NCBI GenBank assembly: GCA_005406025.1
Contig: BGZK01000733.1
Span: 62,001-126,000, forward strand
Length of the DNA: 64,000 nucleotides
Source of the DNA: Eumeta japonica
Lineage: Eukaryota; Arthropoda; Insecta; Lepidoptera; Psychidae
Direction of reading: 5' to 3'
The position numbers and the translations under genes were made by a program. Positions 12,401 to 27,400 of this stretch are shown one piece after another; within the stretch, counting starts at the first letter, position 1, and each line of letters starts with the position of its first letter. The notes under the pieces are model-generated. The model saw only the letters and a program-made list of their open reading frames with translations. It was not told the origin of the DNA and ran no database searches.

Positions 12401-15400
12401 GAAATTTAAATGAAATAAATTGTTTTACATAAGCTAATTATCAGTATAATATAGGACTAGGTTCAAATAACAATACCTTGGTCGAAAGGTCCTTTAGCCG
12501 GCGTTTTTTTGTCGGGACAGCAGCCGAAGCTGCTGGTGGCGCACTTGGAGCGGCGGCGCGGGCGACATCGTGGCTTCGTGGTGTAACTCTCCACTGTAGA
12601 AACCCAGTCCCATCGCGCTGCAAACACGAATTCATTTTGTCATTTGTCGGTGTGCGATCGTCTTGCTATTTTCGCTGTTACAGCTGCTGTGATATAAAAT
12701 TGTCCCTGCGCTTTGTCTCCATTATTGTGCACTTGTCAATATTCATGGAAGTATCGATTCTAGCTATTCAATTACAATTTTATTGATATAAAATGATACG
12801 ATTTCAGAACTAAAGCTAAAAACATAGGTTCCAACTATGAAACTAGCATAACAATAAAGTCAAATCAGCAAAATGGAATAAACATTTTAAAAATATTTAT
12901 GATTGCATTCAGGAAATGGAGAAGTAATTGAGTTGTAAATAAGAATTACGAAAATTACAGAATTGATTATGGACCTGATCAACTTATTGATAGCTACTAA
13001 TATTTGATATTTTATCAATATACTTAAAGATAAAAGGTTTTGACCATTAAACAAAGAATTATTTTTATATCATGAATTTTATATCTTTTATATGTTCAGT
13101 AACAAGGACTTACTTGACCCTTCAGACAATCCCGTGGGAGTGCTTCCTTCGGTGGTAGTTAAGCCACTTTCTGTTGTCCCTTCTGTACTGCCTGAAACTA
13201 AATTTGAATAATTTCTAAATACAATATGTATCAATATAAACATGAGAACATTAAAAGTAAAATTTACGCAATGATCGTTAGTGCCTGCATGTACGTAACG
13301 ATAATCTCTGGTGGTCATACACAAAGCCAGTCTATAATTATAAACAAACAAAAAGGAAATACTAGTGGTGCCGTCAATATTTAGACAAAATCAAAATTTA
13401 TTTTCCGCGCTATCGTTGCTTAGCCCGTACAGCGCTTGATTGCCGCTGCCCTGAGGTTTCCTGAAGGTTAGCCAGTTAACCTAGAGTAAATGTCATTAAC
13501 ATTATCTTATGATTTAAAACGCGTAGTCGCGGAATATCGACTTGTATATTGAATTTTCTTTCTTTCTTTCCTTATCGTCAAACTTTAATTAATTTTTTTT
13601 TTCTTCATTTTTGTATTTTTTTTTGGTTTCCTATTTCCTTCACTTAATGTGGGATAGCTCCTTAAATACTGGTGCTATTCGAATGAATTTGGTATGAATT
13701 TAAAGTTAACAGTGTTACCTTTAAAATGACTATTCTTAACTAGTTATTAAGTACCTACAATTACAAAGTACCTACTTGAAGTTAAAGACTACCATAGTTA
13801 TACTTGTTTTGCTCTTTGAGATTAGTATTATGTTAATAAAAAAAATAAAAATAATAATAGTATTCTGAAAGTCCAAAGTGTGTGATATTGTCCTAAAACT
13901 ATTAAAATAAAAAACTGGAAATGTTATTTATTTTTTCTTTAAATCATGGTCACCTTAGAATTATTATCACGTTTACATAGACACTTTCAAATATGCTGAC
14001 AATTTGCCTTCGGCGATTTGTATAACGCTTCGTGTTTATAAAATGCCGAAGCCGTTTGTAAACGGACAAATCATACAAATTGCCTCCGACATATACATCG
14101 TCTGTTCTTAGGCGTTTTCTTAAAATCTTCTTACTTTCGCCGTATTTAAGAGATTTTACAAGGAATGGCATGTAAAGAGAAGTATGGTTATATAATGAAC
14201 AACAACGGATATTATTAGGGAATACCGGTATATAATAAGCGTCGAGTTATCTATGTAAGTGTGATGTATGTAGCCTTCGACAGCAGGTTCACCAAATTGA
14301 AGTTCGGGAGTGGAATTAGATAAAAATAGGGGTCCTTTCGACCCCGCGTATAGGCCTTTATCACTTTATGTGGATTAGGTGATAAAGGTGATAAAATGAG
14401 AAATGATAAATCACAAGGTGGGCTAATCTGTTATCGGGTGTGCCGACCTAGGTGGCGCTCTATTTTCACGAATACACCCCTTCTGAAGACAGTGCTACAA
14501 ATTGTGAAAATGCGATAAGTTGCAAGTTCTCAAGGCACTGAGTGTTAGACTGGTGTTCTGTTTGTGTTAGTCGTATACAATGAATTGTATTTGAATGAAA
14601 GAAATAGTGTTATGCGAGCCTTATGCCGTAACGAACTGGACTTTCTACATTTCTATATATTTCTATATCATTTGAATTGTAAAGAAACTATCCTCAAGTT
14701 TCTTGCTCATTCTTCTTGAGGGATAACTGCCTTACAAAGAAGCGCTAATGAAAAAAAAGTGGTAAACTTAAAAATTATGAATTCTTTGAATATTACGATG
14801 TATTTAAATTTTTATATTATATCCTACGAAATAAAGATATTTTGAATTTGAATTGAATATGCTCTGTATTATAAGTTTGACTTACATAGATGTATAAGTT
14901 TCATTCTCCTCAGGTGCCATCACTAATTTCGGGTTCAATGTTTGAAGCCTTTATACAACACACCCTGCTTGCCCCAGAGCATTTGACTTATGCGATACGC
15001 GACCAGTAGTCTTTGACCTCTGATGCGCTAGCTGACACGGATTGAATTTGATACCCAGTGATAGAGTTATTTGGGGAGCTAGGGCCCTAAGATTTCATTC
15101 ACGCATAGATATATTAGAACTGTAAAATTCCGTAACAAAGCGATCGATTAGAAATTCTTCATAATGGGGTTCCTTCTATTTTTATTAAAAAATTGTGGCT
15201 TGGCAACGATTTCCGTGCCCTAAGTTTCAAATGTGTTCAAATTCCACCTTTGAGTACGAAATAAAATTATTTGTGGTGAATCTAAAATACTGTTTTTCCA
15301 CTTATTTTCTAAGAATAAGTGGAAAAACAGTAAAATATACAGTTCAGTTATAATACCGTCTTCACCTAACAATTTACTTTCATCTATATGAGGGTCTTCG

Positions 15401-18400
15401 TCATATCGTTCGTGCTTGCGTCCGGGATGCTCTACATATAGTGTAGAGTTTCCACTAATTAGCATCTAGCTCATTAGAGTTGTGCTGACAACAGATTATT
15501 GGGTGTACAGTCGCTGATAAAAATACTCGAGCTCCTTCAACATCCATCGACATTTATGAAAAAAATCCTTTATTTAATTTTCAGCTTTGTCAACAGACTT
15601 TTTGAATCCCGACAACAGATTTTCACAGGCTCATATAGCTGTCTACATCTCACTTGTCTTAACTAATCACGTTCTTAATGGAAGTCTATGGTTAACAGGC
15701 GGGATAACGTTAACCGAGTATGCGACACTGGCGACCACCAAACAGCAAATAACAGTCTAAGTAAAATGTGACAGTTTTTCATACAGTTTCATAGTAAGTT
15801 ACATGATCTTTAGCTAAAAAGTGTTTTATGATAGTTGAGTAGCAGCTCGTTCGCCGCATATATGTTGTACATTTCAGGATGAATTCGTATATCTAAAGAG
15901 TTCTATTATAACGTATTATAAAGTTTTTTTTTAACTATATAAAATTAAAATAAATTGTGGTATAACGCGAATAATTAATCTGTTGACTTAACAAAAGCCT
16001 AAATCTATTAAACTAAGTTTAAAGACCCTTTTGTCATCTCGTATATTGCGGTAAATTTTTTTTAGATTCGGTTTAAAAAACTACCTCAATATATCAGATT
16101 GTTTTTATTAATGAAATGTTATTTGTAATTATACTTTTTATTGATTACATGCGAACTTGACACTGATTTTTTGTTAAAGGCAATTTTATGTTTATTTTAA
16201 GTTTGTATGATAATTTCACTTATTTTTCAAATAAAAATACGATATGTATTTTCTGATAACTCAGATGGAAGCAGCAACTTCTAGACATTTTTAAATGAGA
16301 AAAGGAAACGATGGAAATTATCTTCTATATTATCATTAAAGCAGTTTTCAACAACACGTTTATTAAAGATATTATTTTGTTGCTTGTCGTCGTCCTCTTT
16401 AGTGTCAATGTCACTCATATCGGACATGTGTGTCAGACTTCGGGCTTCATCGTCAGTGCTATCTTTTGTGACCAGATCTGATTTTAACGATACATATGAA
16501 CATGATATATAAATCGGCCAGGCAAAATTATTCCATGTTTAATAACTCTTCTCTATTTTTTCAGCTGTATAACAAACTGTTGTATAACAAACTTTACTGG
16601 AAATAGGAATAGGAGCTAATTCCTATTTCCAGTAACAATTTTCAGTAAAGACGTAACTAAATCAAAATGGTGTCTAGGACACTTAAATTCTTAAAGAAAA
16701 TAGAGGTTTACAAAATTTTGAGAACGCTAAGAAATTATAAATGGCGATTGTCATAGTGGTATAACAAATTCGTTTATGAGTAATGATTATGTTAGAGTCG
16801 TAAATAGTCGACTATTGGTATAAAATGGCTTAGTACTTGGATACAACTTATAAATATTATAACGACATACCACAGGTTCGAAAATGTGGAGTGCTTTATT
16901 AAATTAATGAATATCGAATACAGCATGGCGCTCTCCAAAACACAATATTATATTTACAGAGATTCAACGCGTTAACGCACAAATAAAATCAAATCAAATC
17001 GAAAATAGCTTTATTTCATAGGTAATAGAAATCATAATTGAAAAGCGTCATAAACTATTGTTTTCGACATTAACATTACCACCTATTCCCAATACTGATT
17101 CACCATGAGAAGAATGGGCAAAAAAGGGAAGGTTTGCTTTTTTTTTACTCATAGATACAAAATATTGAGTAATTAATAATTTAGTACAACACTTAGAAAT
17201 AACATGAAGCAACTTGATAATCGAACAGTTCAATTCCATGAGTATTTTCATTATGATATTCAGGTACGGTATAATAGTTATAGCCTTATAACGAAACGTT
17301 TAAATTCATAAAATAACAAAGTTTGAATTTCGGCTGGGATCTTATTATAAAAGCGCACACATTGCCTCTTAAGCGATTTATTAACTTTGATTAGACGGGT
17401 TTTATGAGCAGCAAGATTGTTCTTATGTCTAGTGTTAATGTTATGCATGTCGCTCCTTTTGGCACGTTTCTATATGTTTCTTGACATATATCAGGGTTTC
17501 GTATATGTATTTTGATGCTAAAGTTAAAATATTAATTTCCTTAAATTTTTCTCTGAGAGATGCCATTGATCCTCAAATCATAAACAGCATAAATAGCTCG
17601 CTTTTGCAGCACGAACATTTTGTTAATATCGGTCGTATGACCCGATAAAAAAATTCTATAGGTCATAAAACTATGAAAAAAATTGAAATAAACTAGTCTC
17701 GCGGTGCTTTCATCTGTACGTCGCCGAATTATTTTCACTGCATATGCTGCAGAACTAAGTTTTTTCGTCAGTCCGGTAATATGAGAATTCCAACGCAATT
17801 TAGCGTCTAAAGTGAGACCAAGGAGTAAGGTCGTATCCACAATATCCAGTATCTCCTTCCTGACCAGTACATTTACGTCGACCGGTTTAGTATAAGTTAC
17901 GGAAAATTTAACAAGTTTTGTTTTCCTCTTATTGAGAAGAAGATATTAATACTAAACCACTGAACTACTTCAGAGATGGTACTGTTTACTTCATTAAAAA
18001 CTGGCTGTGACCTAATCTTAAAAAGTAAAGAAGTATGATCAGTAAACAATACAATCCCATGTCCATATTCAACAAGATGTAGTAGATCATTAATATAAAC
18101 TAGAAATATAAATGGTCCAAGAACTGAATCTGAAGACCTTTCACCATTAACATCAGCTCTTTGAATTCTAACTCTTAAATAATGCTCTAGAAGTTTAAAT
18201 GAACGACCTGTGACACGATTATGATTTAGTTTTATGCTCAACGTGTCGTGATGAACGCAATGAAAAGCCTTGGATTAATCACAAAAATACCAATTTCGTC
18301 TCGTGAATACTTCCAGGCATCAAAAATATGTTGAATAAGCTCAACACCGGCTTCAGTTTCTGAACGACCTTTTGTTGTAAATTATCGTAAATCACTTTTG

Positions 18401-21400
18401 ATATCTACGCATATATAAGCGAAATACCACTGACTGACTCATCACGACATCTTCGAAATCATAGATCCCGTTAAATTAAGATTTGGCATACTTATTCGAA
18501 TTTTGCGTAAGACCTGTTAAAAAATTACGTGAATGGAGCTGCGGGCAAAAGTTAGTTCACTATATAGTCGATGAGGAGCTTATAGATGATAAGCCCGACA
18601 TCACCATGAAACACATTTTGTCTGTTTGCAGGTAAAGCAAATTAGCGAACTGTTTAAGTATCATGATATTTCTCTAATGGCAAAATTCTCATCAGATTTA
18701 ATATACTTGTGTTCCATGTTGCCAAATCAAAACATTGATAATGGTAGCTTAGTTTTTAGAAACGTGGTTTCTTAATAGTATTTGCTCCACCGTCACCATG
18801 CTTACTACGTAGTCAAGCGGCGAGATCAATGATGATTTAGGTCCTTATTTTAGCTATTTTTGGGTGTTTCACTTTAATCTCCACCATTTTTTGTATAGAG
18901 TAGAGTTCGGTTTGTGCCCATCATTTTAAAAATATTCCTTCTTTATCTCAACATACTATTTTACGTTAAAATATATATATATACATACAAAATAACTAAC
19001 CTGCCATCGAAGTAGCGCCTTCAGATTCCGTGGACACAGTTTCTGATGGTGATGTGCTCACTTCTGTGGTGCTCACTTCAGTAGCGCTGACTTCAGTGGA
19101 TCCCGCTTCTGTGGTGCTTACTTCTAATGAGCTTATTTCCGTGGTACCCGATTCTGTGGTGCTCACTTCTAATGAGCTTACTTCGGTGGTAATGGCTTCT
19201 GTGGTGCTCACTTCTAATTTGCTTACTTCGGTGGTAACCGCTTCTGTGGAGCTGCTTTCTGAAGTACTCGCTCCTGTAGTGCTTATCTCTGTAGTACTGC
19301 TTTCAGAAATGCTCATCTCTGTGGTGCCAACTTCAGTTGAGAGTGCTGAAACGAAACAAATACGAATGTACAAATAAGTACCTGTTGAATTTTAGATGTG
19401 CCACATGTAACCATAGCATTTCAATATGAATAAAATTACGACCTAATTAAAATGTGTAAGTGGATTAATAGCGAATTATATGGAACGAAGAAACTGATAT
19501 ATGATTAACCTAAATAAAAGAGAAGTAAGAACTGGCCATAGAAAAAAGCAGACTCGCCAGATGTTGTTATGTTTTAGTTTCACCATTTTACAACTTTTCG
19601 ATTCAATACTTCACGTTTTGTATTCATCTTTATAAGTGTTGAGTTTGGTTATCTTTCATCAATTATAATATTAATCGTTCTCATTAGAGTAATTACTTTC
19701 TGAAGTTATACTTCTTTTGGTGCGTTAAGGAAAAATGATGAATGTCAATTTTTTGGTTGGTAAATGTCTCTTAAGTTTTGCAGAAAAAATGGTCAACAAA
19801 GTAAAAGTAAAAACATCTACGTACGTTTACGTGCGCGCAAGAACTGTTGACTATATTCAAGGTAGCTATTCAAACATTTTGAAATATTTCTAAATCTACA
19901 CGTGTAACATATCAGTACGAATAAAATACATTTATGTATAAATGTATATGTATATTTTTAAATGATACCGTATGGAATTAATGATGCATCTTTCCGCAAA
20001 TATTAATAATCCCTTTTTTATTTAGAACAACTTTGCCAAAATAACTGTAACAAAAATATATCATTGAAAAAACACATAAAAAAATTGCTGTTGCTGAAAA
20101 AAATTGTTTGCAGTTGTTATTAAGGTGACGATAGTGTGTGATTCCGCGCCACCGCCTTCAGTCGTCCGCGTCGCACAGCCGCGTGTGATCGTCGAACTTT
20201 CATTAAAGTCAAGCATTTTGTTTATTCGCTGCTTTTTAATTTTTTATGATAGACACGTTTTTTTTAGTAATCACAGTATAGTATTAGTGTTACGTTTACG
20301 ATATTGGCGTTTTTGAAACTAAGATTGTGTGTGTTTAATATTCAAGTGTTTAATAACAATGCTTTAACTGTAATTTTTTCTTGGGGAGTTCGCAAAGGTG
20401 ACATAGCTGCGGCTCTAAGACTTTATAATGAAACTTATCCTGATGGTTATCAACCTGTGAGTTCGCAAGTAACATTGAGTATTGTGTATCGTTTACGCAA
20501 TAATTCGCCTTAGTTTATATTGCTTGTTTAGGGGTGAATGGAACACATGTAGAAAAACAGAGACTTATTTAATAATACCATCGGCTACCTTTACATCACT
20601 GACAACATCAAGTGTCATTTATAGGTAAGTGATTAAATATATTCTTTAAAAATAGTGCATTGCGGAGCCCGAGTGTGCGGCAGAATTCGATTTCGTCCAC
20701 GCGGTGCCGCGACCCGACGACCGCACTCGCGCTTGTAGTCTGGCCGAGCATTTATTCGAGTTGTACCCAAATTCTTTATAAAAAAAACATATCATTGAAT
20801 AAACAATTCAATGATATGTTTTTTATAGTTACTTTGGCAGAGTTGTTCTAAAAAGGAAGAAAATTATGAATATTTGCGGGAAAATGCATGATCGATTTCA
20901 TATGGTAAAGAAAATTAATTTAAATTATACACTCATATTTTTCGTATTCTTTATCTGGCACCGAATTCAAAGACAAGTAACTATTTTAAATAATAAATAT
21001 TAAAATCGGCTTTTATATTATTTTGTAAAAGTTATTGTATATATACAACATATTTTGGTGACGGCGTGTTTAAATATCATAACTTATTTAGGTTTTTCTT
21101 ATCATTTGAAACAACTGCAAATTCATTTATAACTGGCTAAGCCGTCGCTTTACTTTTATATGGAGAGAGCGGAAAATTAGTTTCGATCCCGAATTTTTCG
21201 ATGGCGCTGGTTAATAATTCACATTTCTACACCTTCATTTAGAATTAGTCTAGTCGACAAGTTGAAAATGGTACAAAATAGAGATACTGCTCTTAAAATT
21301 ATGTGCGATAGTTCATTGGATCCGAATGACGTCTAGAAAAATGTGCCAAAAATTAGCACATAAAACAAAAGATGAAAAAAAATGGCATTTAGTTTTTGCC

Positions 21401-24400
21401 AATATTTAATAAACTATTAATATTTAAGACATTTCAAAAGATTCTGAAAGAGGAGGAAATTTCCAATAAAAACCTAACTCCTGGAACTCTATCTCCATTA
21501 TTTATAATTTTAATTTAACGCTGAAAATAGGTCTGCGCGTGACATTTTAGGATGCGCGTGGCGTGGCGAGCGGCACATTAATTAATTTATTTAAGGTATT
21601 GACTATTTTTTTTAAATTTGAAAAACTATGGTGTATTCTGAACACTATAATTAATTTATTCCCGTTGGAAATTTTACTTAAAGTTAATTTTTCAACAAGT
21701 TAAACAATTGTTAACTAACGAAATTTTCTCGAACTACCGTCTTAATTGTAAGTGAAAAAATGTTTAAATAATGGTCGTAAAAAATTTTCGCTTCGTAGAG
21801 CCTTTCTTACATACATACTTAACAAGATCGTGCCGTTAAAGTTAAAAAAATATGTATACTTTGTTTATAACAATTTTTTTACTTAAACAAAAACTTTAAA
21901 ATCCAAGAAATGTTAAAAAAAATTTTTTTTTTTCTAAATCATCATATTATCGTTTTTTTATTAATACAATATATTTATTGATTTGCAAAAAAAATTTTTC
22001 CCGCCATTTCTTGATAATTTTTTTATAAACAAATTGATTAAATCAATATTTTTAAAAATTTTTTTTTCACAACTTTATTACATTACAAATATTATGATTT
22101 AAAAAAAAATTTTTTTCCTTAATAACAATTTTTAATTGTTTATAATCGTTTTTTTTATGTTTCTATTGTTTAAATAATTAGTTAAGAAATTATTTTTTTT
22201 CTAAAAATCATAATTGATAATCCTCTATAAAGTAAAAAAAAAAAAATTTTTTTTTTATCAACAATTCTATTGTTTATTAACTTACCAATTTGCTATAAAC
22301 AAATTTTCAACTTTTTTAAATTTTTTTTCTAAAACTTCTAAAATTTACAAAAACAACCATATATAACAAAGTGTAGAACAAAATTTTTTTCAATTTTTTA
22401 TTATACTTTTAAAAAACACGTGTTACAAAAGTTGCAGCGGCTGCTTCGTTTGTCTACTAAAAAACTAAAATAACTTTTAAACTATTAGAGATACGAAAAT
22501 AAACATTCTAGTCGATTTTATAAATGGTTAAACTATCTTTTAAATGAATTATTAAAAAAAATTTTAGTTATTACTAATTTATTGTTACGCGCATTTGTTT
22601 ATAAAAACTTATAAATCTCCCCAAAAAAAACGAAGAAAACGATGTATTTAACTCCGTATAAAGTTACAAATTACATCAAAATTACTTTCCACCCGCTGTT
22701 TCGCCTGCGCGGATTCGAAATGTGTTCATTCGTCTTTTATATGGAAAGACCTCACTGTCAATTCCAATTTCATACCTGGTCTCAATTCTGATTCCGGTAC
22801 AGTTTTCGATTTCGACTCCGGTCATGCTCTTGATTATAATTCTGATCCGAATCTCGGTTTCAACTCCACTTCCTCTCTCAATTTCGAACCCGGTCCTGGC
22901 TCTATTCTGCTATCCGCCCCGCTTTCAATTCAAATACCACTTACGGCTCTAATTTGTACGAAACCAAATTATCAAAATAAAATGGTTATGTTACTTTAGG
23001 ATAATGTAGCTTTTTATGTGTGAAATAATTTGTAGCCCGCGCCCGCCGAGCGAAGCGACCGTAGCTGCGATTTATTTTTTCGTTTGCGCGTAATTTTAAA
23101 TTAGTACTCATACAAATGTTGTAATGTAAAAGACAATCATAATATATATTTCAAACCCAAGGTTACTACCATATTTATGTAGATAATGAGCAAATAGCGT
23201 CGCAAAAACACAATATTTTAAATTAAAAGTTTGAAAATAAAAATGGTTAATGTGAGTCAAGTGTAGGAGATAGCATATCCCATCGCGAAGTTTTCTCTAA
23301 GATTTTTTAAAAACTACAATTTTATGATACATAATTCTCATGCATAACTTAAGGTTTAACCTACGTAAGCCACGGAAATTGATTTTAGGGACTTGGTTTA
23401 CAAAATATGTATTTTTTTCTACCTCCACAAAGACTTAATTAGGATATATTGTATGTATAAACCTTTCTTGAAAATATATCTAACTGACTATGGAAACTGC
23501 ATCGACATCCATTAGATAGTTTAGCAGAAGTTAGCGTTAATCAACGCAGACTCGAAAAGCGACTTAAAATATACTACGTAGAAATGAATTCAAGCTCATG
23601 AATCAACACTTATACTTGTTTAAGAATTTACTCACATTTAGTGTCTACGTATTAGCTCTATTGTTGTTTTCAAGTACTTTTCAATATTATAAAAAAATAT
23701 TTGAAATTGTTTTTAATGTCTCTTGTATGAATTGAGCTCAATTTACATATTATATATATCACATATTGATTTAACTAATTCTGTTACCAACTTTTTGCAC
23801 GGTGTGTATAATATAATTAATTAGTCATGGTGAACCCGCGTAAAATCGCTTAAACTGATGTGCCTATGGAAATGTATATTCACGTAACTAGACTCACATC
23901 CCTTAATACTTAAGCGGAGTGAAGAATTATATCTAAACCGTTTTTGTACCGTGATGACTCAGACAGACTAGTGTCTGAATTGAGGTGGAATTATTCTGAA
24001 GCGTCGCAAATGTGATGCTAAATGCATGTTTGTACTATTGCGAGTTAAATTGTTCTTCTTCTGTCTGACCGTAAGCGACGGACTCAATCTCCGAGGGTGG
24101 AAAATACATTTTTTTTTTGTTTTCTGGTCTAACAATAGAACTCCGTTTATCAGTTAAAATAATAAGACGATTGAGAAATCTTGTACCAAGTCCCAAATAT
24201 AACTTACTTGACCCTTCAGACGATTCCTTCGCCGTGGATTCTTCGGTGCTTAAACCGAGTTCTGTAGTGCTTTCTGTACTACCTGAAACTAATTTTATAA
24301 TATTCAATAATGTGTTACTAAAAATGGCAATTTAATGAAAATTAAAATAGTAGCAAAATATACGCCTATATTTACTGAACTTTATTTTTTTTTCCAAAAC

Positions 24401-27400
24401 GTACAACCGATCAAATTTGATAACAAAACACATACTTAAAAACATTTTTCACACTTAAAGTTTAATCTTAAGAACTCTATCTATGCATCAAAGCTTTTTT
24501 TTTAAGAATTTTGTAATTTAAAGTACAAAATACTCAAAGTTATTGCCTTCTATCAATGGAGTGGTTTCAGATTCTGTGGATCCGGATTCTGGCGACTGCA
24601 TACTTTCTTCTGTGGTGGTGGATTCTTTGGTGCTTACTTCTGTGGTGCTTACTTCTGTGATGCTCACTTCTGTGGTGGACACTTCTGCAGTGCTCGCTTC
24701 AGCAGCTGATGCTAAAGTGTTATAAAAAAAGGTAAAAACCTTTTTAATGAACAAGTTTTTATATCACAAATTAATATCACGATATCATTTTTGTTGACAT
24801 AAATAAAATATGTTTGCTGAATAAACTAAGGTATATATATGTATTGTAGGATGGTCGTTAAAATTATTTTTTTCTGGCGCCCTAAAATATCCTTTCTTTT
24901 GACGAAAAACTACGGGGAAAATTTTTTTTTTGGTTTTAAACAAAAAGAACACGTGCCGCCAGCCAATTTAAGTTCACTTTTCGATAACATTATAGTTCTT
25001 TTAAAAATTTGTCTCATTATTTAAATTTAGACATAAAATCATGACTGTTTCACGAGTAACTTGAGTGACCGTAAATTCAAACCAACTACATAGCGCAGTC
25101 AAATAAGATTCAGCCTGGGCCCAACCAGCCGGCGTGCGGATACGTGCCACTGCAGCGTGAGGTGGTCGGAGAAAAGGTTTTTCGTATTTCATAAGTTGCA
25201 CTAAAATCTCCTTGGTTGCGCTGTTCGTACCTGGCTAGTTCTGATACAATTAAACAGATGACATTTTATAGAATAAAATAATAACTAAAAACGGTGTCCC
25301 GCATTTTTCTATTGTTTCTCCCTCCACAATAATGAATAAATCTAAGATAGAAATGCGATACATATGGAAGTTTTGTTAAAAAGAAGGAAAAATGCGACAT
25401 GAGTCACGAAAATAATTTGTGACGTTTGAGGACCTAATACAGTGTCGGTAAGAGTAGCACAAAACTGGTTCAAGCATTTTCAGTCCGGTAATTTTGATAT
25501 CAAAGATGAACCTCGTTCTGGTCGACCCGCTACGGATAAAGTCGAGCAAGAGTAGAAAAAGTAAAGCAAGATCGGCATACTATTAGTTCTTACTACGTAG
25601 CTAAAGCGGTGGGAATTGACCATAAAACGTTTTTGACGCATGTGAAAAAAGTTGGACATACAATAAAGCTCAATACTCGAGTCCCAACGAGCTCAGCGAA
25701 AGAAATCTAATGAACCGTGCACTCATTTGCGATTCTCAATTGAAATGTAATGAAACCGTACCGTTTCTGTAAAGATTGATCACTGGTGATAAAAGAATGG
25801 ATTACCTACAACAAGAACGTGCGACAACAATCATGGGCAGAAGGCAAGCAAGCTCCACAGACTTTAGCGAAACCCGGACTAACTCGCAATAAGTTGATGG
25901 AATTGGAAGGGCATTATTCATTATGAACTTTTTCCGCCGGGCGAAACTCTTAATTTGGATCTCTACTGCCAATAGTTTATGAGACTCAAGCAAAAAGTAG
26001 AGAAAAAACGGCCGGCATTAATCAGTTTTTCACCACGATAACGTCAGACCACACACATCTTTAGCCGCTCAGCAAATATTGTGAGCTTGGTCGGAAAGTA
26101 TTAATGCATCCACCACATAGCTCTGATCTTGCAACATTAGATTTTCAGCTGTTTCGGTTTCTTCAGAATTTTTAAAGTAGTTTTAGATTAACATCAAAAG
26201 AGGACTGTCAAAACTATTCGTCGCAATTTTTTGATCAGAAGTTCTAAAATTTCTACAGCAATGGGATTATGTCACTACCTATGAAATCGTAACAAGCTGT
26301 TGAATAAAATGGTATATACATATTTTTATTAAATATAAATACAATGTAATTAAAAATTGTTTTGAATTTATCAATAAAATACAAAACTTTGCAATAGCTT
26401 AAAACTTTTTCCCCGATCTAATAATTAGCTTTTGTTCATCTTTAGACAAGCAATTATTGTATTCCCCATTCAATAGTACTCCTCATTCAACTACGTCATT
26501 ACTTAATTGTAATGTTTTAAAAAATATCATGCAATCTCTGTAACTGTTATCAGTACACTGTATAAAGTATGCGTTTTTTCGGCAAATCTAATAGTTCCGG
26601 TGCAATGCTCTAAAGTTGGTGTTTACGATTAATTCAACTAACTTGGCCCTCAATAACTTTTGAAAATATTGATTTATCAAAGTATGATGAAAAATGATTT
26701 TGAATTTGTATATAAAATATGAAAACTTATTCCCCAATCTTATAAAATATATGTAATATTATTTTAATGCATACATTTCCTTCGCTTTTTAATTTCGCCC
26801 TTAATGATTTATTAAATCCCTTAAATCCATTTTGTTGAATATATGGAAATTAATGAAAAATGTTGAAATTGACAGTGTCGAAACTAACATATTTTCTACA
26901 AACCGCCAGTGTCCGCTAGGTGAATCCAGCCAACTCAGGAGTCTTATAATACCGCAGTTCTAAGTATGCTATGTGCACATGCTTAAGGATTACGGTCTAG
27001 ATCTACTGGCACATTTATCATATCATTCCATACAATTTTATAATGGTTGTAGTTTGTTTTGTTCACTATTACATAAAATAAAAATAATTTAAAAAAAAAT
27101 TGTGCGCCGTAGTAACAGAAAATTGATTAACACGTGATAAAAATAAATAAAAATGTCTAACAACCATTGTTTTGCCAATTTGTTAAATAAAATTAAATAA
27201 TTTACAAATCTGTACATCTTTCAATTCTTGATGTTAAATACTTTCTGACAATTGCTAATAACCCAAAAAAAACCCTAAGTATACCTGTATCAAATTCCAA
27301 ATGCGACTTATTTGGCCGTTCGAACAAGACTATGTCTACCAACCTAAGTCATCTGGATGAGGCTCATCCGGAATAAAGTCCGGCATGTAACTTACTCGGC

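Larger units (their letters stand above)
9533..12476 (-). other. papilin intron, 2.9 kb
   Basis: Apart from two degenerate purine-hexamer tracts (10830 and 12118), I see only AT-rich non-coding sequence. Three diverged blocks starting near 11040, 11270 and 11345 share the phrase TAGG.T.CCTAGA...TACTAAGAACC and look like old partial repeats. Confidence 0.5.
13192..19000 (-). other. papilin intron, 5.8 kb
   Basis: The intron contains LINE tails, two perfect hairpins and a jockey-like reverse transcriptase fragment (separate entries). Short reading frames around 13950-14170 sit in a locally repetitive stretch and are not convincing genes. Confidence 0.5.
19346..24207 (-). other. papilin intron, 4.9 kb
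   Basis: It holds an inverted-repeat element at 19965-20906, an A/T homopolymer-rich block at 21840-22400 and a hexamer tract at 22755-22925. I see no gene between 22950 and 24200. Confidence 0.5.

Noticed and set aside
19030..19377. Plus-strand 115-codon Val/Ser-rich frame
   Set aside because: It is the complement of the STEVS repeat exon 31; the repeat keeps several frames open.
24534..24711. GT donor at 24533 as the end of papilin exon 29
   Set aside because: It leaves phase 2, so the next exon would begin with TAG, and skipping to 19345 also gives a stop.
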